Positions 53,866-64,000 of a DNA stretch of 64,000 nucleotides are shown here, piece after piece. The first letter of the stretch is position 1; every line of letters starts with the position of its first letter. The notes beneath the pieces are model-generated. The model saw nothing but the letters and a program-made list of their open reading frames with translations, ran no database searches and was not told the origin of the DNA. Source of the DNA: Calycina herbarum (lineage: Eukaryota > Ascomycota > Leotiomycetes > Helotiales > Pezizellaceae). Position numbers and translations under genes: made by a program. The stretch lies in the NCBI GenBank assembly GCA_001414485.1, contig LLEY01000044.1:186001-250000 (forward strand), read 5' to 3'.

Positions 53866-56800
53866 ATGCTCTCAATCCATAGACGTATAGGGCAACGATT
53901 GCTTCCGCCTGGCCCGCAATGCCTTCCGAATCGTCTTCCTAGCCCCTTGAGGATAGGTGGACAGCCAAATTTTATCCAACGAAGAGGCAAGTCAACTCAA
54001 AAGCACAAATATTACAAGAAACCCCACAAGGGAAAAGACACGCCAGGCAGGCGAGAACCAAGAAGGCATTCGAGTATGCATCAGAAGACTAACTTTTGTT
54101 GAAGGAGATGCTCAGAAAGCACCCCATACGGATACTGTCACCAATCGTCCCACGCCGGCTTTGAACCTCCCACAACTGGATGCAAAATGGCGAAAATGGT
54201 GGAAAGAACGGTTCAGATACGACAAGAAGATCAGGATGAGTGAAGATCCAAGTCTGACGGAGGAGGAAAGGGCAATAGCACTGAGGAATCAGAGGAAAAG
54301 AGCAAAGGAGGTAGAAAAGAAGAAGCAGATGAGGGAGGAGAGATTGAAGAATGAAGGGAAGTGGGTGCCGGAAAAGAAGAAGGAGAAGAAATACATTTTA
54401 CCAATGTTCCCTTATCCTTCTGGCGATCTTCATCTAGGTCACCTTCGCGTCTACACTATCTCAGATGTTCTTTCTCGCTTCCATCGCATGAAAGGCTACG
54501 ATGTTATGCATCCAATCGGTTGGGATGCTTTTGGGCTACCTGCGGAAAATGCGGCGATTGAACGAGGCATCGATCCGGCCACTTGGACGAGTGATAACAT
54601 CGAAAAGATGCAGAAACAACTTGCCGCCATGAATGGACAATGGGATTTGGGTCGACAATTTGCGACTTGCGATCCGGATTTCTATAAACATACTCAACGC
54701 TTATTTCTACTCCTCCACGACCGTGGTCTAGCTTACCAAGCCAAGTCTCTTGTCAATTACGATCCTGTTGACAAGACTGTCTTAGCCAACGAGCAGGTGG
54801 ATTCAAATGGTCATTCTTGGAGATCTGGAGCAAAGGTTGAAAAACGAATGCTGAAACAATGGTACTTCAAAATATCAGAATTTCGACAAGAGCTACTTGA
54901 TGATCTGGAATTTCTATCACGGGACGAAGCATGGCCTGAAAGAGTTTTAGCGATGCAGAAAAACTGGATCGGAAAATCCCAAGGCGCGCGAATCAAATTT
55001 CCAGTCATTGCTTTCAATCAGCAAACCCATGCCGATATTGAGGTTTTTACCACACGCCCAGATACGCTTCTCGGTGTTCAGTACGTTGCTCTTGCAGCTA
55101 CACACCCAATGGTAAAGGGGTTGGCGAAAACGGATGTTGAACTTCAAGCGTTTCTTGATACAATTCCTGCTCTGCCCCCGGATTCAAAAGTTGGCTATCT
55201 ACTACCACACGTACAAGCTACAAATCCACTTGCCTCTGAAGAGGATGCACCAGAAGCCATAAAAGCGACATTGCCCATATTTGTTGCGCCGTATGTCCTT
55301 GGTGATTATGGCGATGGTGCAGTTATGGGAGTCCCGGGTCATGATCTTCGTGATCATGGTTTCTGGAAGCATAATCGATACGATGAGCCAATTCGAACCG
55401 TGATATCTTCATCGCCCGATGAATCCACTGTTGTTGAAAACCAACCTTTTGTTCACCACGGCCATCTCACGTCGCACAGCGGCATCTATGCGGGTCAAAC
55501 CTCAGCCAATGCCTCGAGCATGATTCTCAAAGTGCTAGAGCCAAAAGGACTTGGGAAAGTTGCAGAGACCTGGCGTCTTCGAGATTGGCTGGTCAGTCGA
55601 CAGCGTTACTGGGGTACACCCATTCCAATTATACATTGCGACAAGTGTGGCCCTGTCCCAGTTCCCGCAGATCAACTCCCCGTAGAGTTGCCTAAAGCCC
55701 ACAAGCATTGGAAGGAAGGAAATCCAGGCAATCCACTTGAAAATCATTCCAATTGGTTTATAACTCCATGCCCAAAATGTGGAAACCAAGCCAAGAGAGA
55801 CACTGATACTATGGATACCTTTGTTGACTCGAGCTGGTATTTTATGCGATTCCCAGATTCAAAAAATAAAGAACGGCCCTTTTCTCCCGCCGCGGCGGAT
55901 GAATCACTTCCGGTTGATATATATATTGGAGGTGTCGAGCATGCAATTCTTCATCTTCTTTACGCGCGGTTCATATCAAAGTTCATGGCCAGCACAGGAG
56001 ATTGGCCAACTGGGTCAGAACACCGTGGCGAACCTTTCAAAAGAGTTTTGACCCAAGGAATGGTTCATGGAAAGACATACTCTGACCCTTCAACTGGACG
56101 ATTCCTGAAACCTGATGAAGTTACTGTCACCAATTCAAAAGCCGTCATCAAAGCAACGGGTGTTGTTCCAAACGTCAGTTACGAGAAAATGTCGAAATCA
56201 AAATACAACGGAGTTGATCCTACCATCTGTATGAGCAAATATGGGGCAGATGCAACAAGAGCACATATTCTCTTCCAGGCGCCAGTCAGCGAGGTCTTGG
56301 AATGGGATGAGCAAAAGATTTCAGGCGTGATTCGATGGATCAAGCGGATCCACGACTATATCCATCAACATCCCCTAAAGAACGGCTACATGCGAGAAGA
56401 CGGGACATGGCACTACATCCCCGTCGCCTTTTTCAACCCCAAATATTATTTCGAGGGTCGGGCGGATGGTAAACTGATGTGGTATGACATCGGCCCCGGA
56501 TACAACAAGAATCAGCAAGCCAGGAGGGAGATATTTTTCCAGAACACAAGCGCCGTCATAAATCCAGAAATCCAACATACCCACGAGGCAAATCGCAAAC
56601 TCTGGCGAACGGTCCAGAAAACCATCATCAACGTCACCGCCTCGTACAACAACGGCTACTCCCTTAACACCGTCGTCTCCGATCTCATGACCTTGACAAA
56701 CACCATCCTGGATACGTCCAAACCGAGATTCACACCCTTTGAATACCTCGCTACCGTGGCACTCGTCAAAATGATGGCGCCTATCGCACCAGCCTTTGCG

Positions 56801-57178
56801 GAGGAGTGCTGGGACCATCTCTCTTGTGTGAATGGACTAGAACATACGGGCGAGAAGAAGTATCCTGATCCCAAGGTGGAATCTGTTCACGAAGCGGCGT
56901 TTCCGGAGCCGGATGGGACGTATGAGTTTTTGGCGCCGAAGACGAATCCTTGTTCTGTGCAAGTTAATGGGAAGTTGAAGTTTGTTGTTTGGCTTGATAG
57001 TCCGGCTGAGGGGTTGGCTGACAAGGCATTGGAGAAGTGGGTTGTGGATAGCGTTTTGGGGAGTGAGGAGGGGAAGGAGAAGTTGGGAGGGGGGGGAGGG
57101 AAGGGGGCTGTTGATGTGAGCAAGGCGAAGAAGGTCATTGTTGTTAAACAGGGGAAGGGGGTCAATTTTGTGTTGTGA
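53866..57178 (+). CDS. NAM2: Leucyl-tRNA synthetase, mitochondrial
   Basis: Class I synthetase: [17 protein letters not shown] (HIGH motif) near 54.4 kb, KMSKSKYNG near 56.2 kb, and a CP1 editing domain ([34 protein letters not shown]). The N-terminus [16 protein letters not shown], rich in Arg and lacking acidic residues, is a mitochondrial presequence and defines the start at 53866. The presequence frame and the body frame differ by one, and an intron at 54074-54119 (GTATGC, branch GACTAAC, acceptor AAAG, 46 bp) joins them in phase for 1088 residues. Without it, only a GTG or internal start would serve the body frame, so this junction is probable but unproven. A lysine/arginine-rich stretch of about 60 residues precedes the catalytic core, and an insertion of about 70 residues lies after the KMSKS region. 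It charges mitochondrial tRNA-Leu; yeast Nam2 also aids group I intron splicing. Confidence 0.88.
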
Positions 57179-58093
57179 GGGTTGAGGGAGAGGATGGCTG
57201 AGATGTAGAAAGGAGATTGATGAGACAGTAAGATAAAGTGAGCGATTGTTGTATTATATCTTGTACGATAAACATACCCGGGAAGGAAAAGTCTGCTTGC
57301 GATAGAATAGAACGCCATGAATTTAAGTGGCAACATCGCGACTCTACTTGTTTTCTTGCATCTTGGTCTGCAACTTGGTCTGATCTTCTCCAAAGTGGCA
57401 AAATGTAAATGTTGAGTAAGCCATGAGAGAGTGGGTAAGTTAGAAGAAGAGGTGAGCTACAAAAGTAAGAGTAAGCCACGTGTAGTCCACGAGTAATCCA
57501 TAAGTAAGCCAGGGTAAGCTACGAGTAAACTACGTAAGTCCTATGGCTTACTTTCTACTCTTTTATTATCTTTTGTGCATATTAGTGATTCGAACCTCAT
57601 TCTCCGAGAGATTTTTCAGGAATTCCCAGTTATGAATCTCAAACAATTTCACAACAAAGTGTCAAATGGTCAAATTGTCAAATAGTAAATCCATTTTTCT
57701 AAACGTTTGGCACAAGAACGAAAAACGAAATAACTACGATGAGCTGTTAAGGGTTTGATTATCCGATCATTTCAGTAAATTAACAATTATCTTAAGGTTT
57801 GCACAATGGCAATGAGTGAGTTATTTTAGGACTGCAGATCGAGCCATGATCGACTCTCCTCTCTAACACCAAAGTCCTTGGAACTTTCAAATCTCGTTTT
57901 GCGCGAATTATTATTCATAAAGGCCTCGGATTTTCAGTTCAAAATCTGACATCTGAAAGAAAGAACAACCCTGAAAGAGAGAAGCATGTGTCGAAGGATC
58001 TCGCACTCGGAGTATCATGTTCATGGAATACGGACGTAATTTCGTGATCATGTCAAATAGAATCTCACCGACCATCAATCACATGGAAAACTC
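57179..58093. other. Intergenic downstream of LeuRS
   Basis: No gene seen. Contains the LeuRS 3' flank and, at 57470-57562, the degenerate GTAAGC-type repeat array. AT-rich from about 57590 to 57800. Confidence 0.6.
57470..57562. repeat. Degenerate GTAAGC/GAGTAA short repeats, copy 2
   Basis: GAGTAAGCCACGTG, CCACGAGTAATCC, AAGTAAGCCAGG, GTAAGCTACGAGTAAACTACG and TATGGCTTAC follow one another at spacings of about 11-13 bp. The same core appears at 31640-31745 on the complementary strand. Confidence 0.55.
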
Positions 58094-58402
58094 CTAATCC
58101 CTGCCAGCTGTCAAGCCTTTGAAGATGTTACGAAAGGCTTCACGTGCATCACCAGTTTTGAAGTCTGACATGAGAGGAATTGAGCACGTCCTTTTACGTC
58201 GGTTGTTTTCGGTAACTAACTTCTGTTGCTTTAATTGGTTGGAGCAGGGGGTTTTGAATCTCCACTGAGCCGACAAGAAATGGAGCACGCGAGTCGTGTG
58301 TGGTTTGGTGGGGAGGTGGGATGTACCCTTGTTCCAGTTATTCTGGATTTGTTTGGTTCTTTCGTGTCGTCTTTTGTCATCTATTGTCGCGTGCGAAGCC
58401 AT
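58094..58402 (-). CDS. Hypothetical small basic protein
   Basis: 102 codons, starting MASHATIDDKRRHERTKQIQ with a hydrophilic, charged composition, and ending FKTGDAREAFRNIFKGLTAG. A GTACAT..ACAG segment inside could be an intron but would break the reading frame, so the continuous frame is preferred. No domain recognised. Length and lack of context make it uncertain; it may be a real small gene or a chance frame. Confidence 0.3.
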   Translation of the reverse strand: MASHATIDDKRRHERTKQIQNNWNKGTSHLPTKPHTTRVLHFLSAQWRFKTPCSNQLKQQKLVTENNRRKRTCSIPLMSDFKTGDAREAFRNIFKGLTAGRD

Positions 58403-59889
58403 GTGAAAGATTGAGAGAGACGTGAGAAGGGTTGATTTGAAATGCGAAGTTGGTCAATCATGGAGATATCTCGCTATTGCTGTAACACAAGGGAACAATT
58501 GATTGTCGGTGGAGCGGAAAAGGTGGAACGGAGAGGCCTTGCCCTTTCAAAACAACAGCAGGTGCAAAGCCTCCAGGCATCATGGGAAAAATCTTCATCC
58601 TTTTTGAGTGCCGTGCCGCCACGCTGCAACGGTCTCTACCCTTTTTTCAAAGGAACATCCCGTTTCCCGCCGACCGGTAAATGCGAAGTCGGATATCTTT
58701 CTCCTATTGCTGTGTTAACTGTACATTTGGGATGCCATCACCGATGCCGCTTTTCCAATATCCTGGTCTGGTTGGGGTGTTGAATGGTGACGAGTGTTTG
58801 CTTTTCCTGTCTTTTGTATGGCGAAGAGGCATTTTCGAGGGTGGATCTTTCCGCAAGGGTCCACCTATGCTCCCCAACTTTTTGGGCTGGAGAAAGATGG
58901 AGAAGTGGCATGCTAATTCAGAGGGGGAGGGCGGGAACGGTGTCTTCGGGGTTTCCCCAGGAGGATGCCAACACCATTGAGGAGTCTGGTCTGGGGAAGT
59001 TTTATGAGGCTGCCTTGTTCCAGAACTCTGTTATCCTTAGATCCGATGTAAGAAAATCGGTCAAGTGGCCAAGGCTTGTTCTTGGATCTAGATCATGATT
59101 CAAAAGGTTGACTAAAGAGCAGAGCTTACGAACATGTGCAGCGAGGGACTTATTGCTCAAACGCCAAGTGGGGGAGATTATGTACCCTTGGACACGCTTC
59201 GAGACTCCTACAGACATTCAAAAGAAGAGGGGCACACCAGTCATTGCAACGAGCTTTCCAAAAGCCTAAGATTCCTACTAGAATTCATACCGCTATTTCA
59301 GCATGTCAAGTGCTTTCAAATGGTTCTCTAGTTGTTATGATTGGTTCCCGGAACCTCCGTTTGAAGATGATGAGCTCATTATTATATAAAGGGACACTCC
59401 CCAAGCTACCTTTTTGGGAAACAAACTCAGAAGGCAAACCAGGGGTCTGATACGTTGCATTCGTAATAGACAGAAAATTGCTTGGAATGTTGACTGAATA
59501 AATATTTCCTGCTGACCCACTTTCCAACATTTCAACCCTCTGATTCGCCAACAAACTAGCTTCATTCCCTGTCTGCATGACCCTGTTAACCCGCTTCTCC
59601 CCATACTTTCTGTTAGCTCCTGCCTCCGATACTTAAGCAAGTGAATGCCCTTTTTAATTCCAACGTTTTTAATTCCAACGTTTTTAATTCCCTACTTCCG
59701 TTTGTTGATTTGTTTGAGTAATCGTATTATGGTGTCTCGAACTTCGCTCCTTCTCCCATAGACTTTCAATTTTCTCGTCAGCAATTGATCTTTCTCCTTC
59801 TGGTTCTCACTGAGAACGCCGATTACCATTAATCACATGCAACCTATACCCTCGTCCTCTCACCCACGACCAAATTCCAAATCGCCGCC
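58403..59889. other. Region upstream of the transcription factor gene
   Basis: Several short frames on both strands have no domain or consistent splice extension. The last few hundred bases are CT-rich with ATTCCAACGTTTTTA repeated twice at about 59656-59686; this should include the promoter and 5' UTR of the transcription factor. Confidence 0.5.
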
Positions 59890-62800
59890 ATGGCTATTGC
59901 CACCATGTCCCACCAAGAGAACGGAAGTAATAAACATACTACTCCAGAATCCCAATCGTCCGAATCCGCCGATGCCGATTCCAGTACGAAGAAGAGAGGG
60001 TCGGTTTCCGCTGGACTCGACAAAGATGGGAATCCCAAACCAGTGAAAAGAAGAGCCGCGAAAGCATGCCGTGCATGTCGATCAAGAAAAGTCCGGTGTG
60101 ATGTGATGCAGCGATACCATGTATCTGCAGAGGGGGAAGCCACATGTACGAATTGTAACATAGACGGAATCCAATGTGTCATTGATGAGAGCAAACGTCG
60201 AAAGTGAGTGAAAGATTTGAGCTCCATCATTGATCTCCAACACCAACTATTGTGCGAGACATTTCCAGACAGTTATAGCTATTAATCGTGATTGTTTGGG
60301 AGAATTGGGAAATCAAGTTTCCGATTCTCCTGATTCATTTCGGACAATAATTTCTGCGCCGGAAATAATGGCCGAACTGCCTGCCCTGGTTGGGATAGAA
60401 TTGAAGGTGTTGATGCTAATTTTTACCCAGAAAGCTTTTGGCGGAAAACGGTCCGGCACCCGGTGTTACTCCCCTTCCATATCAAGCCTGGTCGAATGGA
60501 TCTATAAATCCATCGGATATTTCGAATCCAGAGGTAGAGAATGGGAATGGAGTTGCCCTGAGCAAGGACATCACAGAAACGGGGCATGTTCCTCACGCGA
60601 TTTGTAAGGCTTTCCTTGAGGGCACCTGCCATATTAAAAATTGTGTGCAATATCTAGGATACTTACAAATATTGTCCAAGAACGTCTAGGAGAATTAGGA
60701 AACCGAATTCTTGATTCTTCTAGACGTTCTCGAGGAATATACGACTGACCTAGAATCGCCAGCTTACCCCAAAAATAATTTGCTAATTCTCACCAGATCA
60801 AAATGTAAACTCGCAGCTCAAAAGACAGAGCTTCAGTCAACCACAAAAAGACTTGAATAACGACATTAATCCCGACATATATCGTCTTCTACAATCCGCA
60901 TCAGCTGTGGGCGATCTTCGAATTGCAACAAGGTTGGAGGAGACAGCACTCCTCCCACAACAATCGATGCAAACGCCCCCTCAAACGCACAACCTACCGC
61001 AAATTCCAATGTTCAAACATCAATTACCTGGGTACTTGAAACCGTTGCCAGCACGGATGACTTCAGTAGATATTGATTATTTATTCGCAAAGGGCGCCTT
61101 GTCGATCCCGGATATTCGAATGAGAAATGCTCTGTTACAAAGTTACGTCCAATATGTACATCCGTACATGCCATTACTCGATACGACAGAAATTCTGCAA
61201 ATTATCGATGACGATACGGGAGCGTCTGGTAGAATTAGCTTGTTATTATTTCAGGGAATCATGTTTGCGGGAACTGCGTTTGTGGATATGGAATATTTAA
61301 GAGATGCGGGGTTCTCAAATCGGAAAGCTGCGAGAAAGGCTTTTTTCCAGAAAGCAAGAGTAGGCGACCATTGTTCCTCCCCATCCCGGTAAATGCTAAT
61401 AACTTCAGGTACTTTACGATTTCGATTATGAAGTAGATCGTGTCGCGCTTGTTCAATCACTTCTCTTAATGACTTATTGGTACGAAACTCCGGACGACCA
61501 AAAAGATACTTGGCATTGGATGGGAGTCGCCATTTCATTAGCTCACACCATCGGTTTACATCGTGATCCCGAAAATTCGAATATGGAAGAATCGAGGAAG
61601 AAGTTGTGGAAACGAATATGGTGGTCATGCTTTATGCGTGATCGATTGGTTGCATTGGGAATGAGAAGACCCACACGAGTGAAGGACGAGGATTACGACG
61701 TACCGATGTTGACAGAATCCGATTTCGAGACCAAGATACTCCCAATGAGTAATTCCATCATTCCACTGGAATGTACTTTGATTCGGGACAAAGATGGACA
61801 ACGAGAATTAGCACAGATGTGCATCGCCAAGGCCAAGCTCTGCCTATGTATCAGTCACGTTTTGAGCGCGCAATACTCGGTTCTTATCAAACATCAAGGT
61901 ATGCAAGGCCAAGAAGGTAGTACTCGTTCTAGCGTCATGCTCTTTCCCAAGAAGCTTGATCAAACGGACGAAGTCAGACGTTGCGATGTTGAGCTCAACG
62001 AATGGATTTCCTCACTGCCAGAAGCATGTCAATATTCAACTACGAGACCTCTAACTCATAGCGCGCAAACACTATTCCTTCAACGATCACTTCTTCACAT
62101 GATCTATTGCACGACTCTTTCCGCACTTCATCGTCCACAAGTACTTCCTGCCGAGGCTCCGAAACAACCTCATTCTGACACGACGTCACGGGAACTCCAG
62201 GATATTTCACGGAAAAGTGTACGTGAGGCTTCGGGAGAAATTACGAAAATATGTCGAAATCTGCACACGTTGAATCTTGATAGGTTTCTTCCTACTACTG
62301 GCGTTACTGTTCTTTTACCTGCCATCATTATCCATCTTCTTGATATCAAATCCTGTAATGATGAAGCACGACAGGCTGCTATGGATGGATTTTGTCTTTG
62401 CATGCGAGTTCTGGAACGCTTGAGAGATAATTATGCCAGTGCCGATTTCGCTACACAATTCTTGGAAGCAGCGATGAGAAAAGCAGATATCGGAATCGGT
62501 TTCACGTCAGAACTTGAAAAGAGGATGGCACAGGAGAGATCTCGGGAAGTACTCAGAAGAAGTAACACTCAACATGCTGCAGCTATGGCTCTCCGAAATG
62601 GAGCAAACACAAATGGGAATTCGAACCGCGTGAACGGTATGGCTCGAGAAAGCCCACCTACAAGGAGCTTATCGCAAAATGGCGCACATGGTGGTTCACC
62701 AATGTCAACAAGCTCGAATTTTGGAACGCCAGGTCGCGAAACAAGAGCTCAAGTCCATGGATCGATATCCTCTGACTTCGCCGTATCTCCTGGAAACATG

Positions 62801-63295
62801 CAGCATGAAAATGGATATCAACCTTCGCCGCCTATGTCCATGAATGGAAGTCATCACTTCCCTTCTGCCACCACGAATGGAACAAGCAGAATGAACCACC
62901 AGGGATCGGGCTTTGAGTTCCCACACGCCACGAATTTCGGCATGCAGCAGGATGTTGATCTAAACGACTTTCTCAACTTTGAAAACTCGGGTGTTGATGG
63001 AGGTATGGAGGGATTCGGGGGTCTAGAAGGACTTGGTGGGTTGGAAGGGATGGAGGGTTTGAGTGGGTTGGGTAGTTGGGATGGGAGTTTACCGCAACAT
63101 GGGGAGTTTGATATGGGGAATGGCCATGGATGGGTTGGGAATGGAGCTTCTTCTTGGGCGAGGAATGAGATGGGTGGGAATGGGACGCATCATGAGAATG
63201 AGGGAGTTGTGGAGACGGTGGATGTTGGGGGGGAGGGGGCGACGTTTTACACTACGCCTCCGGGGGGGATGGAGGAGGTTATGGTTGAGGGGTGA
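59890..63295 (+). CDS. Zn2Cys6 transcription factor, cutinase transcription factor 1 (CTF1)-like
   Basis: Four exons, 59890-60203, 60431-60603, 60797-61359 and 61409-63295; introns of 227, 193 and 49 bp, all phases consistent, 978 residues. Zinc cluster at residues 60-97 with pattern C-x2-C-x6-C-x15-C-x2-C-x6-C (ACRACRSRKVRC, then CTNCNIDGIQC); the 15-residue middle loop is long. The Fungal_trans domain covers about 350-620: YVHPYMPLLDTTEIL, FVDMEYLRDAGF, RKAARKAFFQKARVLYDFDY, WHWMGVAISLAHTIGLHRDP, KRIWWSCFMRDRL. A long disordered tail is Asn/Gly/Met-rich (GFGGLEGLGGLEGMEG). The order and the FxxMxYLxxAGF-type segment fit CTF1-type regulators of cutinase and fatty-acid-use genes; the exact orthologue cannot be decided here. 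The first two introns contain small palindromic elements. An alternative start is the Met at residue 6. Confidence 0.85.
60250..60345. repeat. Weak palindromic element in intron 1 of the transcription factor
   Basis: An imperfect hairpin: GGGAGAATTGGGAAATC and, on the complementary strand, AGGAGAATCGGAAAC, with AATTGTCC/GATTGTTT outside. The centre matches that of the 37993-38168 element. The intron is longer (227 bp) than others in this window, consistent with an insertion. Confidence 0.4.
60655..60748. mobile_element. Palindromic MITE in intron 2 of the transcription factor
   Basis: A hairpin whose arms share GAACGTCTAGGAGAATTAGG with the complement of GATTCTTCTAGACGTTCTC, about 38 bp per arm with few mismatches. 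ATTGTCCAAG outside and AGGAGAATTA inside match the element at 37993-38168. It accounts for most of the unusual length of this 193 bp intron. Confidence 0.65.
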
Positions 63296-64000
63296 AGGGG
63301 TGGTTTGGTAGATTGTATATTTTGGCGGGGCTTTTTACTTTTTAGATTGGTTTTCTGCTGGCTACAGCTTTTTGGGGGCGTTCCGTGGGATGAGATGGGA
63401 TGGAGTGGGATTGGAGGATATGGACAATGGGATTGTGGGAAATGGGAAATGAGAAAAGTGACATGGGATGGAGCGCGTTTTGATACCACGTTCGCTTATA
63501 TTTTTCAGTAGAGATTGGGAGGGAGAGAGATAGGAATGAAAATTGAAGTCAAGTAAAGATTACCATGTTGTGTATTTGTGTTTTGGGTAGTGGTGATGTA
63601 ATAATTCGGTTGCCTCTCTTTCTCTCCAGTATGGAAATTTTTCAGGAGAGGAGTAGATAGTTGAAGAGTTTTAGGTTATATAGACTGTACCACGTTAGCT
63701 TTTGGTAACACAACCCGCAAGGTGTATGATCTCAACGGAAGTTCCTAGAAGCTGGCTTATCATTAACATCCTCCGCATCTACCTCTTATTGTTTCCCTTT
63801 TGTTTTTTACAATTATTTCTACGTTGTTATTTAAAGGTGCAGGTTTCGTGGTGGTCGCTGTTTGAAGGGGTGTGATGTGCAATGGAATAAGCAGGTTAGT
63901 CCCAGAGGGGGAAGGGGGAATAGAGGGGTAAGTGGCTGTGTGGGTGTGGCTGACATCTCAATAGACTCAACGTGTTGGAGTGGTTATTTGTCGTCGGTAT
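63296..64000. other. Downstream flank at the window end
   Basis: 3' flank of the transcription factor gene. Beyond about 63500 no gene or repeat is apparent up to the window end. Short frames overlapping 63247-63511 are shadows of the gene tail. Confidence 0.6.

Noticed and set aside
57585..57605. tRNA gene suggested by GGTTCGAATCA on the minus strand
   Set aside because: No A box or acceptor stem upstream; likely chance.

Overview
This looks like nuclear DNA of a filamentous ascomycete (Pezizomycotina). The gene set and protein styles suggest Leotiomycetes/Helotiales, but that placement is an inference. Supporting evidence: introns of about 42-80 bp with GT..AG ends and CTAAC-like branch sites, a mitochondrial LeuRS, a CTF1-like Zn2Cys6 regulator, expanded fungal kinase and CorA-like families, and a block of transposons riddled with C-to-T/G-to-A changes typical of repeat-induced point mutation (RIP).

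Left part (1-19.9 kb): a RIP-degraded, AT-rich nest of mobile elements with no intact gene. It holds a duplicated block of about 0.87 kb (one copy carrying a solo LTR with a CTAGA target duplication), a pogo/Fot1-type DNA transposon with long inverted repeats, and a minus-strand Ty1/Copia retrotransposon (6410-19901). A minus-strand Ty3/Gypsy element (9177-17281) sits inside the Copia element, flanked by a perfect ATTTT duplication. The right-hand Copia LTR has almost escaped RIP, while its left-hand partner is saturated with it. Directly beyond the right LTR the reading frame of an FAD monooxygenase begins in the middle of its dinucleotide-binding motif, so the Copia element appears to have split that gene.

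Right part (19.9-64 kb): ordinary gene-bearing DNA. In order: the broken FAD monooxygenase (+); a MARVEL-like tetraspan protein (-); a large four-helix membrane protein with a glycosylated ectodomain (-); a gene-poor stretch of small tandem repeats and a BTB-like fragment; an F-box protein (-); a secreted protein with a 25-residue tandem repeat (+); dolichyldiphosphatase (-) divergent from an RWD-RBR ubiquitin ligase (+); a kinase-pseudokinase fusion (+) followed by a kinase-TPR protein (+), facing a CorA-like membrane protein (-); a tiny basic protein (-); an APC-family amino acid permease (-) divergent from mitochondrial leucyl-tRNA synthetase (+); and a CTF1-like Zn2Cys6 transcription factor (+).

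The unusual parts are the retroelement nest with its one-sided RIP boundary and gene disruption, several families of very small palindromic elements (one family also lies in introns of the transcription factor), and the 42-50 kb group of two multidomain kinases and a CorA-like protein. That group resembles fungal signalling or self-recognition accessory gene sets but has no visible NB-ARC/NACHT protein. Exon structures were derived by reading splice sites and phases by eye; no alignments or searches were run.
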